Origin: Neisseria mucosa
GTDB lineage: Bacteria; Pseudomonadota; Gammaproteobacteria; Burkholderiales; Neisseriaceae
NCBI GenBank assembly: GCA_003028315.1
Contig: CP028150.1
Location: forward strand, 434,001-498,000
Length of the DNA: 64,000 nucleotides
Reading direction: 5' to 3'
A program made the position numbers and the translations under genes. Shown one piece after another: positions 47,241-56,053 of the stretch. The first letter of the stretch is position 1, and each line of letters opens with the position of its first letter. The notes beneath the pieces are model-generated. The model saw only the letters and a program-made list of their open reading frames with translations. It ran no database searches and had not been told where the DNA came from.

Positions 47241-48266
47241 ATGCCCAAACTCCATCAAATCATCGAACGCCATTGGCAACGCCCCAATCCGTTTTTATCT
47301 CTCCTGCTCAAACCCTTATCCAAGCTGTTTGCCAAAATTGCGGCAAAACGGCGCGATGATTTCGTTTCAGGTCGTCTGAAAAGCGAAAAGCTGCCCGTAC
47401 CTGTGGTCGTGGTCGGCAATATCCACGTGGGCGGGACGGGGAAAACGCCGATTGTCGCCGCGCTGGTGTCGGGTTTGCAGGAAAAAGGCGTAAAGGTCGG
47501 CATCATCAGCCGAGGCTACGGGCGCAAGAGTAAGGCGGTTCATGTATTGAATGCCGCGAGCCGTGCGGGAGATGCAGGCGACGAGCCTTTGCTGCTGTTC
47601 CGTAAAACCGGCGCGCCGACGGCGGTGGGCAGCAGCCGTGCGGAGGCAGGCAGAGCGTTGCTGGCGGCGCACCCCGACATCGGGCTGATTGTGGCGGACG
47701 ACGGTTTGCAGCATTACGCCCTGCGGCGGGATGTGGAAATCGCCGTGTTTCCGGCGGCGGATACGGGGCGCACGGATTTGGATTTGCTGCCCAACGGCAG
47801 TTTGCGCGAACCTTTGTCGCGGCTGGATTCGGTGGATGCGGTCGTCGTCAGCGGCAGCAAGGCGGATGCGTCGTTTGTGCCGTCTGAAAACATGTTTCAC
47901 AGCCGTATCGAAACGGGACAGATTTACCGTTTGAACCAGCCGTCTGAAATACTGGATACAGGTCGTCTGAAAAACCAAACCGTCGCCGCCGTGGCAGGTA
48001 TTGCCAAGCCGGAGCGCTTTTTCGATTCGTTGCGGAACATGGGCATCATATTGAACCAAACCGTCGCGCTGCCCGACCATGCCGACATTGCAGCGGTAGA
48101 TTTGCCCAATGCGGATGCTGTCATTATTACGGAAAAGGATGCGGTCAAGTTTTCAAACGACCTCAATCTAAACCATGTATGGGTGTTGCCCGTTTGTGCG
48201 ATAATCGAACCTGATTTAGCGGAATTTGTGTTGGAGCAGTTAGGTCTTGCTGAAGAGGTCGTCTGA
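47241..48266 (+). CDS. lpxK: Tetraacyldisaccharide 4'-kinase (lipid A synthesis)
   Basis: Phosphorylates the lipid A precursor at the 4' position, at the inner membrane. 341 residues; N-terminal hydrophobic helix (about 18-35), P-loop GGTGKTP near residue 63 and the VADDGLQHY motif near residue 152. Several in-frame DUS encode RLK. The AAGG at the 5' end of a DUS sits 8 bases before the ATG and is the only visible ribosome site. Confidence 0.95.
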   Translation: MPKLHQIIERHWQRPNPFLSLLLKPLSKLFAKIAAKRRDDFVSGRLKSEKLPVPVVVVGNIHVGGTGKTPIVAALVSGLQEKGVKVGIISRGYGRKSKAVHVLNAASRAGDAGDEPLLLFRKTGAPTAVGSSRAEAGRALLAAHPDIGLIVADDGLQHYALRRDVEIAVFPAADTGRTDLDLLPNGSLREPLSRLDSVDAVVVSGSKADASFVPSENMFHSRIETGQIYRLNQPSEILDTGRLKNQTVAAVAGIAKPERFFDSLRNMGIILNQTVALPDHADIAAVDLPNADAVIITEKDAVKFSNDLNLNHVWVLPVCAIIEPDLAEFVLEQLGLAEEVV

Positions 48267-48363
48267 AAATATTCTGTAGGTCAGGCATTCATGCCTGGCA
48301 AGCCGTCTTATTTGGGAAACATCGTCTGAACATTTGTATTTTTGTTTTTAGAAGGAGAGAAAG

Positions 48364-48939
48364 ATGAAATTGAAAACCCTGTTGCTGCCCCTTACTGCCT
48401 TTGCATTGTGTGCCAACGCATTTGCCGCTACACCCAGCGACGCGTCGCTGGAGCGTCTGTTTGAAGTGCAGAAGATGGATGCCCTGTTGGACCAGTCTTT
48501 CCAAAGCATGGAGGGCATTGTGCTTTCCGATCCGAATGTACAGAAATTTTTGAAAGATGCGCCGGAAGACAAACGTCCGCAGTTGGAGGCGGTATTGAAA
48601 AAGTATGCAACCCGGTCGATTGCCGAAATCAACACGCCGCAAGTGCGCGCCCAATTGCGTAAAGCGACTTTAGACGGCATGAAGACGGTTTATACGCAAG
48701 AAGAAGTCAACGCATTGATTGGCTTTTACAGCACGGCGGTAGGTCAATCGATAATGGACAAAACGCCGCGCTATCTTGAGGCAACGGTGAAACCTATGAT
48801 GGACATCCTTGCCGGCAAATACACCCAATCCAACCAAAGCGCAAACTTGAGGCGCGAAATCCGCCAAATCATGTGCGAAGGCAAAAATCCTGCCCAAGCC
48901 TGCGCCAAACAGCCGAACAAACCGGCACGGAAAAAATAA
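48364..48939 (+). CDS. DUF2059-domain periplasmic protein
   Basis: 191 residues with a Sec signal peptide (MKLKTLLLPLTAFALCANAFA). The body is all-helical; the segment around TVYTQEEVNALIGFYSTAVG (about 110-130) matches the DUF2059 core. Ends in a basic tail. Function unknown. Start follows AGAAGGAGAGA, a strong ribosome site. Between lpxK and the Trm112-like gene. Confidence 0.8.
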   Translation: MKLKTLLLPLTAFALCANAFAATPSDASLERLFEVQKMDALLDQSFQSMEGIVLSDPNVQKFLKDAPEDKRPQLEAVLKKYATRSIAEINTPQVRAQLRKATLDGMKTVYTQEEVNALIGFYSTAVGQSIMDKTPRYLEATVKPMMDILAGKYTQSNQSANLRREIRQIMCEGKNPAQACAKQPNKPARKK

Positions 48940-48948
48940 TGCCGCTTG

Positions 48949-49012
48949 AGGTCGTCTGAAAACGAGCGAAGCAAGTTTCGCCAAAACGAGCGAAGCGAGC
49001 TTCGCTAAAACC
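48949..49012 (+). repeat. DUS plus hairpin leader repeat, copy 2 (tandem, before Trm112-like gene)
   Basis: AGGTCGTCTGAA, then two tandem units of about 26 bases built on ACGAGCGAAGCAAGTTTCGC and CAAAAC; each unit can pair GCGAA with TTCGC. Ends 21 bases before the start codon. Confidence 0.65.
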
Positions 49013-49033
49013 ATCAAACCCGAAAGAAACCCC

Positions 49034-49216
49034 ATGGAAAAAAAATTCTTAGACATCCTCGTCTGCCCCGTTACCAAAGGCAGGCTGGAATATCATCAGG
49101 ACAAACAAGAGTTGTGGAGCCGTCAGGCGAAGCTGGCTTATCCGATTAAAGACGGCATTCCCTACATGCTGGAAAACGAAGCACGCCCGTTGAGCGAAGA
49201 GGAACTCAAAGCATGA
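49034..49216 (+). CDS. Trm112-like protein (YcaR family)
   Basis: 60 residues, the normal size: LDILVCPVTKGRLEY at the N-terminus and AYPIKDGIPYML toward the C-terminus. Trm112 proteins activate RNA and protein methyltransferases in other domains of life; the bacterial role is less clear. Overlaps kdsB by 4 bases (ATGA), the same pairing as ycaR-kdsB in E. coli. Confidence 0.9.
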   Translation: MEKKFLDILVCPVTKGRLEYHQDKQELWSRQAKLAYPIKDGIPYMLENEARPLSEEELKA

Positions 49217-49974
49217 CCGAATTCGTCGTATTGATTCCGGCGCGGCTGGATTCATCGCGCCTGCCCGGAAAAGCCTTGGCGGATATTCACGGCAAACCGA
49301 TGGTCGTGCGCGTTGCCGAACAGGCGGCAAAAAGTAAAGCCGCGCGTGTCGTCGTTGCCACCGACCATCCCGATATTCAGACGGCCTGTCAGGCACACGG
49401 CGTCGAAGTCGTCATGACGTCAAACCGACACGAAAGCGGCACGACGCGCCTTGCCGAAGCCGCCGCCGCACTAAAACTGCCGCAACATCTGGTCGTCGTC
49501 AACGTACAGGGCGACGAGCCGCTGATTGCCCCCGAACTCATCGACCGCACCGCCGAAGTCTTGGTGGAAAACAACGTACAAATGGCGACCGCGGCACACG
49601 AATTGCACGATTTCGACGAATTTATGAATCCCAACGTCGTCAAAGTCGTCCTCGACAAAAACCGCAATGCCATCTACTTCAGCCGCGCTCCGATTCCCTA
49701 TCCGCGCGATGCCATGCGCGCCGAAAAACGCGAATTGCCCGCCGAAACCGCCGTCCTGCGCCATATCGGCATCTACGCCTACCGCGCCGGTTTTCTGCAA
49801 CGCTACGCCGAAATGAGCGTCTCGCCGCTGGAAACCATCGAATCGCTGGAGCAACTGCGCGTCCTGTGGCACGGCTACCCGATTGCCGTCGAAACCGCCA
49901 AACAAGCCCCCGCAGCCGGTGTGGATACGCAGGAAGATTTGGACAGGGTCCGAGCCGTCTTTGAGGCCGTCTGA
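49213..49974 (+). CDS. kdsB: CMP-KDO synthetase (3-deoxy-manno-octulosonate cytidylyltransferase)
   Basis: Activates KDO with CTP for lipooligosaccharide core synthesis. 253 residues; N-terminal IPARLDSSRLPGKAL nucleotide-binding loop and NVQGDEPLI near residue 97. Translationally coupled to the Trm112-like gene. Ends in an AG-DUS-like word (GGCCGTCTGAA) at the stop. Confidence 0.96.
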   Translation: MTEFVVLIPARLDSSRLPGKALADIHGKPMVVRVAEQAAKSKAARVVVATDHPDIQTACQAHGVEVVMTSNRHESGTTRLAEAAAALKLPQHLVVVNVQGDEPLIAPELIDRTAEVLVENNVQMATAAHELHDFDEFMNPNVVKVVLDKNRNAIYFSRAPIPYPRDAMRAEKRELPAETAVLRHIGIYAYRAGFLQRYAEMSVSPLETIESLEQLRVLWHGYPIAVETAKQAPAAGVDTQEDLDRVRAVFEAV

Positions 49975-49984
49975 AAGGAAAAAC

Positions 49985-50503
49985 ATGACCGATTTACGCC
50001 ATTTGAGCCGCGAAGAGCAAAAACTGCTTGCCGATGTTGCCCTGCTGGTTCAAAACGACGACCAAGAGTTTAACTATGAGATGTTGAAAGCCGCCGCGCC
50101 GGATGAAGCCAGCGGCGAGTTTTGGTTCCGTATGGCGGAAACGCTCAGTACGCTGCCGCCGAACCGTTCGCTGGATTTGCGTTTGAACGGGGGCAGGCTG
50201 ACAGTTGCCGTGTCGATTTTGTCGGTTTTGCTGCAAGACAGCCCTGAGATTCCGCAGCTTTGGGCGCAAAAGGTGATTGCACTCAACTACTTGGCACACG
50301 GGCATCAGACCCGCGCGCTCGGTTTGGCGCAGCAGGCGGACAAGGCGGCGGAAGCCAACGAGGAAGAGTATCTGGCGAAGACTTTATCGCAAAACCTGCT
50401 TTCCACTTTGAAAGACGCATTGGAGCGTTTTCCCGAAGACACATGGTTTGCCGAAATGCGCGATGACGCATGGAAACATTTCGGCGCGGAACAGGCCGTC
50501 TGA
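49985..50503 (+). CDS. Conserved protein of unknown function
   Basis: 172 residues, no signal peptide, mostly helical and acidic, with leucine/alanine-rich segments (VAVSILSVLLQDS, GLAQQADKAAEANEEE) that could be TPR-like pairs of helices. Start chosen at MTDLRHLSREEQ, with GAAAGGAAAAAC before it, 10 bases after kdsB. I do not recognise the family. The position between kdsB and adk suggests co-transcription with kdsB. Confidence 0.75.
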   Translation: MTDLRHLSREEQKLLADVALLVQNDDQEFNYEMLKAAAPDEASGEFWFRMAETLSTLPPNRSLDLRLNGGRLTVAVSILSVLLQDSPEIPQLWAQKVIALNYLAHGHQTRALGLAQQADKAAEANEEEYLAKTLSQNLLSTLKDALERFPEDTWFAEMRDDAWKHFGAEQAV

Positions 50504-50585
50504 AGTTTTGAACGATAAACGCAAGCCGTGTAAAATCATTTGAATCACGTTTCAAATCTATATCACTTAATAAGAAGGAACACCC

Positions 50586-51233
50586 ATGAAAGTATTATTG
50601 TTAGGCGCGCCGGGCGCGGGCAAAGGCACTCAGGCACAATTCATCACCGCTGCGTTCGGCATTCCGCAAATTTCTACCGGCGATATGCTCCGCGCTGCGA
50701 TTAAAGCAGGCACGCCGCTGGGTTTGGAAGCGAAAAAAATCATTGACGAAGGCGGCTTGGTGCGCGACGACATCATCATCGGCATGGTCAAAGAGCGCAT
50801 CGCGCAAGACGACTGCAAAAACGGTTTCCTGTTCGACGGCTTCCCGCGCACGCTGGCACAAGCCGAAGCGATGGTTGAAGCGGGTGTGGATTTGGACGCG
50901 GTCGTTGAAATCGACGTACCCGACAGCGTGATTGTCGACCGCATGAGCGGCCGCCGCGTCCACTTGGCTTCCGGCCGTACCTACCACGTTACCTACAATC
51001 CGCCCAAAGTCGAAGGTAAAGACGACGTAACCGGCGAAGATTTGATTCAGCGCGACGACGACAAAGAAGAAACCGTCAAAAAACGCCTTGCCGTGTACCA
51101 CGAGCAAACCGAAGTGCTGGTCGATTTTTACAGCAAGCTGGAAGGCGAACACGCGCCGAAATACATCAAGGTTGACGGCACTCAGCCGGTAGAAGCCGTG
51201 AAAGCCGAAATATTGGGCGCATTGGGCAAATAA
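50586..51233 (+). CDS. adk: Adenylate kinase
   Basis: Interconverts AMP, ADP and ATP. 215 residues, long-lid form: P-loop GAPGAGKGTQ (7-16), FDGFPRTLAQA (about 81-91), lid from about 122 (RRVHLASGRTYHV) without zinc cysteines. Start follows AGAAGGAA. Confidence 0.97.
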   Translation: MKVLLLGAPGAGKGTQAQFITAAFGIPQISTGDMLRAAIKAGTPLGLEAKKIIDEGGLVRDDIIIGMVKERIAQDDCKNGFLFDGFPRTLAQAEAMVEAGVDLDAVVEIDVPDSVIVDRMSGRRVHLASGRTYHVTYNPPKVEGKDDVTGEDLIQRDDDKEETVKKRLAVYHEQTEVLVDFYSKLEGEHAPKYIKVDGTQPVEAVKAEILGALGK

Positions 51234-51238
51234 ATCGA

Positions 51239-51286
51239 AAAGGTCGTCTGAAAACAGGAAATCAGGTTTTCAGACGACCTGTTTTT
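51239..51286 (+). terminator. DUS hairpin behind adk
   Basis: AGGTCGTCTGAAAAC with its inverse, loop about 11 bases, followed by TGTTTTTG. Confidence 0.8.
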
Positions 51287-51328
51287 GATAAACAGCGTGT
51301 TGCAACCGAAAAATAATCATTCGGCGTC

Positions 51329-51426
51329 ATTCCCGCGCAGGCGGAAATCCATTTCTGAATTTGGGCAATCGCTGTTTAAATCTGATGAACTGAGTTTTAT
51401 CAATGGATTCCCGCCTGCGCGGGAAT
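51329..51426. repeat. Neisserial dRS3 repeat pair
   Basis: The right unit ATTCCCGCCTGCGCGGGAAT (51407-51426) is a perfect dRS3 (ATTCCC, 8 bases, GGGAAT). The left unit (51329-51348) is a degenerate inverted copy with GGAAAT. They flank 58 bases of unique sequence. Confidence 0.8.
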
Positions 51427-51483
51427 GACGGCTGATGTACCGGTTCAAATTTATCCGAAACAGTTTGTCGGGGGCTTGAGTCC

Positions 51484-51515
51484 GCGTAGGTGGACATCAA
51501 TGCCCGACCTACGGT
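51484..51515. repeat. Small hairpin repeat upstream of pyrF
   Basis: CGTAGGT and ACCTACG enclose about 16 bases including CATCAATGCCCG. A similar word, GTAGGTCAGGCATTCATGCC, occurs near 48285 behind lpxK. Together with the dRS3 pair it fills the 348-base adk-pyrF gap. Confidence 0.5.
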
Positions 51516-51581
51516 TTGAATTTACGTTGTTACTGCGAAAAAGACGATAAAGGTCGTCTGAAAACCCAAAACGAAAACACC

Positions 51582-52322
51582 ATGAATCCTTTAATCACCG
51601 ACTTCCAAACTCCGCAACAACGCACCCCCGTCATCGTTGCCCTTGATTTTGCCAACGAAAAAGACACGCTCGGATTCGTCCGCAACCTTGATCCGACGTT
51701 GTGCCAAATCAAAATCGGCAAAGAACTGTTTACCGCCACGGGGCGCAGTTTGGCGGAAAGCCTGATTCATCAGGGCTTCAAACTCTTTCTTGATTTGAAA
51801 TACCACGACATTCCCCACACCGTCGCGCAAGCCTGCAAAGTCGCCGCCGACATGGGCGTGTGGATGGTCGATATGCACGCATCGGGCGGCCGCCGCATGA
51901 TGGAAGCCGCCGCCGAAGCCGTTGCCGGATACGGCACGAAGCCGCTCTTAATCGGCGTAACCGTGTTGACCAGCATGGAACAAAGCGATTTGGCGGAAAT
52001 CGGTTTGAACATCGCCCCTGAAGAACAAGTCATCCGCTTGGCAAAACTGGCGCAAAGTTCGGGCTTGGACGGCGTGGTCTGCTCCGCCCAAGAAGCCGCG
52101 CCACTGCGCCGCGAATTGGGGCAGGATTTTGTCTTGGTAACGCCCGGCATCCGTTTGGACGTTGCCGGCAACAACGACGACCAACGCCGCATCATGACGC
52201 CCGCCGAAGCATTGGCAGCGGGTTCGACTTATCTGGTGATGGGCCGTCCGGTAACCAAAGCTGCTGATCCGGTAGCCGTATTGCGCGAAGTGAACCGCGT
52301 AGCGAACCTTGAAGCAAACTGA
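51582..52322 (+). CDS. pyrF: Orotidine 5'-phosphate decarboxylase
   Basis: Last step of UMP synthesis. 246 residues; N-terminal PVIVALDFANEKD, catalytic D-x-K-x-x-D array in FLDLKYHDIPHTV and the C-terminal GRPVTKAADP phosphate loop. Start MNPLITDF at 51582 is supported by homology; an upstream in-frame ATG (51516) crosses a DUS. Confidence 0.96.
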   Translation: MNPLITDFQTPQQRTPVIVALDFANEKDTLGFVRNLDPTLCQIKIGKELFTATGRSLAESLIHQGFKLFLDLKYHDIPHTVAQACKVAADMGVWMVDMHASGGRRMMEAAAEAVAGYGTKPLLIGVTVLTSMEQSDLAEIGLNIAPEEQVIRLAKLAQSSGLDGVVCSAQEAAPLRRELGQDFVLVTPGIRLDVAGNNDDQRRIMTPAEALAAGSTYLVMGRPVTKAADPVAVLREVNRVANLEAN

Positions 52323-52376
52323 TTTTCAGACGACCTTACAGGTTGAGGCCGTTTGAAAAAACACAACGGAGGCAAT

Positions 52377-53339
52377 ATGCCCACCAAGTTCCAACAAGAA
52401 ACCCTCAAATCCCGTTTCGCACAAGCCAAAGTCCTTGTTGTCGGCGACGTGATGCTCGACCGCTATTGGTTTGGCGACGTGTCCCGTATTTCGCCCGAAG
52501 CGCCCGTGCCGGTGGCGAAAATCGGACGAATCGACCAACGGGCGGGCGGAGCGGCGAACGTCGCGCGCAACATCGCTTCGTTGGGCGGTAAAGCAGGGCT
52601 GTTGTCGGTAACCGGCGACGACGAAGCCGCCGACGCGCTCGATGCGCTGATGGCGCAAGACGGAGTTGCCTCCTATCTGATGCGCGACAAACAAATCGCC
52701 ACTACCGTCAAACTGCGTGTCGTCGCCCGCAACCAGCAGCTTATCCGCCTTGATTTTGAAGAGCATCCCAACCGCGAAGTGTTGGAGCAAATCAAGCAGA
52801 AATACCGTGAAATATTGCCCGAATACGACGCAATCATTTTTTCAGACTATGGCAAAGGCGGCCTGTCGCACATCTCCGATATGATAGATTGGGCGAAACA
52901 TGCTGGCAAAACCGTATTAATCGACCCCAAAGGCGACGATTATGAAAAATACGCCGGCGCCACGTTGATTACGCCCAACCGCGCCGAATTGAAAGAAGTG
53001 GTCGGCAGTTGGAAAAACGAAAGCGAGCTGACCGAAAAAGCGCAAAACCTGCGCCGCCACCTCGATCTGACCGCCGTTTTACTGACCCGAAGCGAAGAGG
53101 GCATGACCCTGTTCAGCGAAGGCGAACCCATTTACCAGCCCACCCGCGCCCAAGAAGTTTACGACGTATCCGGCGCAGGCGACACCGTCATTGCCGGAGT
53201 GGGCTTGGGGCTGGCGGCAGGCTACACCATGCCCGAAGCCATGCACCTCGCCAATACCGCCGCCGGTGTCGTCGTCGCCAAACTCGGCACGGCGGTTTGC
53301 TCGTTTGCAGAGTTGAACAAAGCATTGGAAGAGCAGTAA
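52377..53339 (+). CDS. hldA: D-glycero-beta-D-manno-heptose-7-phosphate kinase
   Basis: PfkB-family sugar kinase for the ADP-heptose branch of lipooligosaccharide synthesis (also called rfaE, kinase part). 320 residues; sugar-binding GGAANVARNIA near residue 55 and catalytic VSGAGDTVIAG near residue 263. It has only the kinase domain; the adenylyltransferase domain fused in E. coli HldE is absent, as usual in Neisseria. Start MPTKFQQE follows CGGAGG. Confidence 0.93.
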   Translation: MPTKFQQETLKSRFAQAKVLVVGDVMLDRYWFGDVSRISPEAPVPVAKIGRIDQRAGGAANVARNIASLGGKAGLLSVTGDDEAADALDALMAQDGVASYLMRDKQIATTVKLRVVARNQQLIRLDFEEHPNREVLEQIKQKYREILPEYDAIIFSDYGKGGLSHISDMIDWAKHAGKTVLIDPKGDDYEKYAGATLITPNRAELKEVVGSWKNESELTEKAQNLRRHLDLTAVLLTRSEEGMTLFSEGEPIYQPTRAQEVYDVSGAGDTVIAGVGLGLAAGYTMPEAMHLANTAAGVVVAKLGTAVCSFAELNKALEEQ

Positions 53340-53345
53340 TTTCTT

Positions 53346-53382
53346 TTTCAGACGACCCCGTCTTTCCAAGGTCGTCTGAAAC
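53346..53382. terminator. DUS inverted pair between hldA and hldD
   Basis: TTTTCAGACGACC and GGTCGTCTGAAA with a loop of about 11 bases just after the hldA stop. The right DUS is also the first part of the leader repeat before hldD. Confidence 0.55.
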
Positions 53383-53407
53383 GAGTGCAACGAGTTTCGC
53401 CAAAACC
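53369..53407 (+). repeat. DUS plus hairpin leader repeat, copy 3 (before hldD)
   Basis: AGGTCGTCTGAA runs into GAAACGAGTGCAACGAGTTT, which can fold (GAAAC with GTTTC), then CGCCAAAACCA. Same build as copies 1 and 2, ending 21 bases before the ATG. Confidence 0.6.
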
Positions 53408-53428
53408 AAAAAACAAAGGAAACCCAAT

Positions 53429-54433
53429 ATGACCATCATCGTAACAGGCGCGGCCGGCTTTATCGGCAGCAACATCGTCAAAGCCCTCAACCAACGCGGC
53501 ATTACCGACATCGTCGCCGTCGACAACCTGACCCGTGGCGAAAAATTCAAAAACCTTGCCGAGTGCGAAATCGCCCACTACCTCGACAAACACGAATTCA
53601 TCCGTCAAGTGCGCGGCCATCTTCTGCCTTACGAAAACATCGAAGCCGTCTTCCACCAAGGCGCATGTTCCGACACCATGAACCACGACGGCCTCTACAT
53701 GATGGACAACAACTACCAGTACACGCTCGACCTTTTGGACTGGTGTCAGGACGAACGCATCCCCTTCCTCTACGCCTCCAGCGCCGCCGTGTACGGCAAA
53801 GGCGAAATCTTCCGCGAAGAGCGCGAACTTGAAAAACCGCTCAATGTGTACGGCTACTCCAAATTCCTGTTCGACCAAGTATTGCGCCGCCGCATGAAAG
53901 AAGGCCTGACCGCCCAAGTCGTCGGCTTCCGCTACTTCAACGTTTACGGACAACACGAACAACACAAAGGCCGCATGGCATCCGTCGCCTTCCACCATTT
54001 CAACCAATACCGCGAACACGGTTACGTCAACCTGTTCGGTGCCAACGACGGCTACGGCAACGGCGAACAAACCCGCGACTTCGTCAGCGTCGAAGACGTC
54101 GCCAAAGTCAACCTCTACTTCTTCGACCACCCCAATCTCTCCGGCATCTACAACCTCGGCACCGGCCGCAGCCAACAATTCAACGAACTCGCCGCCGCTA
54201 CCGTCAACGCCTGCCGCGCCGCCGAAGGCAAACCTGAACTGAGCTTAAAAGAGCTGATAGAAGAAGAACTTATCCGCTATATCCCCTTCCCCGACGCGCT
54301 CAAAGGCAAATACCAAAGCTTCACCCAGGCCGACATTACCAAACTGCGCGAAGCCGGATACAAGGAAGAATTTTTGGATGTCAAAGCAGGTGTCGGGCGC
54401 TACGTCAAATGGATGCTGGAAAATTTGGCTTAA
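53429..54433 (+). CDS. hldD: ADP-L-glycero-D-manno-heptose 6-epimerase
   Basis: Short-chain dehydrogenase-type epimerase that makes ADP-L,D-heptose for lipooligosaccharide. 334 residues; NADP-binding GAAGFIGSN (7-15), YGYSK catalytic motif near residue 140. Start MTIIVTGAAG follows AAAGGAAACCCAAT; the frame is open much further upstream, through hldA, but that is antiphase DNA of hldA. Follows hldA by 89 bases. Confidence 0.96.
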   Translation: MTIIVTGAAGFIGSNIVKALNQRGITDIVAVDNLTRGEKFKNLAECEIAHYLDKHEFIRQVRGHLLPYENIEAVFHQGACSDTMNHDGLYMMDNNYQYTLDLLDWCQDERIPFLYASSAAVYGKGEIFREERELEKPLNVYGYSKFLFDQVLRRRMKEGLTAQVVGFRYFNVYGQHEQHKGRMASVAFHHFNQYREHGYVNLFGANDGYGNGEQTRDFVSVEDVAKVNLYFFDHPNLSGIYNLGTGRSQQFNELAAATVNACRAAEGKPELSLKELIEEELIRYIPFPDALKGKYQSFTQADITKLREAGYKEEFLDVKAGVGRYVKWMLENLA

Positions 54434-54511
54434 TTTGAAATGCCCATAACAAAGGTCGTCTGAAAATATCAGGCGATTTTGATTTGTTTAACTTTTATAT
54501 AGATTTCGATT

Positions 54512-56053
54512 ATGACCGAAATACAACAACGTGCCCAACTGCACCGCCAAATCTGGAAAATCGCCGATGAAGTACGCGGCGCGGTGGATGGCTGGGACTT
54601 TAAACAATACGTTCTCGGCACGCTTTTCTACCGCTTTATCAGCGAAAACTTCACCGACTATATGCAAGCCGGCGACAGCAGTATTGATTATGCCGCTATG
54701 TCAGACAGCATCATCACGCCTGAAATCAAAGACGATGCCGTCAAAGTCAAAGGCTATTTCATCTACCCCAGCCAGCTTTTTTGCAATATTGCCGCCGAAG
54801 CCCATCAAAACGAAGAGCTCAACACTAAGCTGAAAGAAATTTTTACCGCGATTGAAAGCTCCGCCTCCGGCTATCCGTCCGAACAAGACATCAAAGGCCT
54901 GTTTGACGACTTCGATACCACCAGCAGCCGGCTCGGCAGCACCGTTGCCGACAAAAACAAACGCCTAGCTGCCGTCCTCAAAGGCGTGGCGGAACTTGAT
55001 TTCGGCAGTTTTGAAGACCACCACATCGACCTTTTTGGCGATGCCTACGAATACCTGATTTCCAACTACGCTGCCAACGCAGGCAAATCCGGCGGCGAAT
55101 TTTTCACCCCGCAAAGCGTCTCCAAGCTGATTGCGCGGCTGGCGGTGCACGGGCAGGAGAAAGTCAACAAAATCTACGACCCCGCCTGCGGCTCGGGCAG
55201 CCTGCTCTTGCAGGCGAAAAAACAGTTTGACGAGCACATCATCGAAGAAGGCTTCTTCGGGCAGGAAATCAACCACACCACCTACAACCTCGCCCGCATG
55301 AACATGTTTCTGCACAACATCAATTACAACCAATTCCACATCGAATTGGGCGACACCCTGACCAACCCCAAGCTCAAAGACGGCAAACCCTTTGATGCCA
55401 TCGTCTCCAATCCGCCTTATTCCATCAACTGGATAGGCAGCGACGACCCCACCTTAATCAACGACGACCGCTTTGCCCCCGCAGGCGTACTCGCCCCGAA
55501 ATCCAAAGCCGATTTCGCCTTCATCCTGCACGCACTGAACTACCTTTCCGGCAGAGGCCGCGCCGCCATCGTCTCATTCCCTGGCATTTTCTATCGCGGC
55601 GGCGCAGAACAGAAAATCCGCCAATATCTGGTGGAGGGCAACTACGTGGAAACCGTGATTGCCCTTGCGCCCAATCTCTTTTACGGCACCAGCATCGCCG
55701 TCAATATCCTGGTTTTGTCCAAACACAAAGACAATACCGACATCCAATTTATCGACGCAAGCAGCTTCTTTAAAAAAGAAACCAACAACAACGTCTTAAC
55801 TGAAGAACACATTGCCGAAATCGTCAAACTCTTCGCCGATAAGGCTGATGTGCCGCATATTGCCCAAAACGCAGCCCAGCAAACCGTCAAAGACAACGGC
55901 TACAACCTCGCCGTCAGCAGCTATGTCGAAGCCGAAGACACCCGTGAAATTATCGACATCAAACAGCTCAATGCCGAAATCAGCGAAACCGTCGCCAAAA
56001 TCGAACGGCTGCGGCACGAAATTGACGAAGTGATTGCAGAGATTGAAGCATGA
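54512..56053 (+). CDS. hsdM: Type I restriction-modification methyltransferase subunit HsdM
   Basis: 513-residue N6-adenine methylase. N-terminal HsdM helical domain (about 8-140), SAM motif DPACGSGSLL (about 222-231) and catalytic NPPYS (about 297-301), C-terminal coiled region for HsdS contact (NAEISETVAKIERLRHEIDE). First gene of the operon; overlaps the next gene by 4 bases. A single mucDUS lies just upstream (about 54452). Confidence 0.95.
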   Translation: MTEIQQRAQLHRQIWKIADEVRGAVDGWDFKQYVLGTLFYRFISENFTDYMQAGDSSIDYAAMSDSIITPEIKDDAVKVKGYFIYPSQLFCNIAAEAHQNEELNTKLKEIFTAIESSASGYPSEQDIKGLFDDFDTTSSRLGSTVADKNKRLAAVLKGVAELDFGSFEDHHIDLFGDAYEYLISNYAANAGKSGGEFFTPQSVSKLIARLAVHGQEKVNKIYDPACGSGSLLLQAKKQFDEHIIEEGFFGQEINHTTYNLARMNMFLHNINYNQFHIELGDTLTNPKLKDGKPFDAIVSNPPYSINWIGSDDPTLINDDRFAPAGVLAPKSKADFAFILHALNYLSGRGRAAIVSFPGIFYRGGAEQKIRQYLVEGNYVETVIALAPNLFYGTSIAVNILVLSKHKDNTDIQFIDASSFFKKETNNNVLTEEHIAEIVKLFADKADVPHIAQNAAQQTVKDNGYNLAVSSYVEAEDTREIIDIKQLNAEISETVAKIERLRHEIDEVIAEIEA

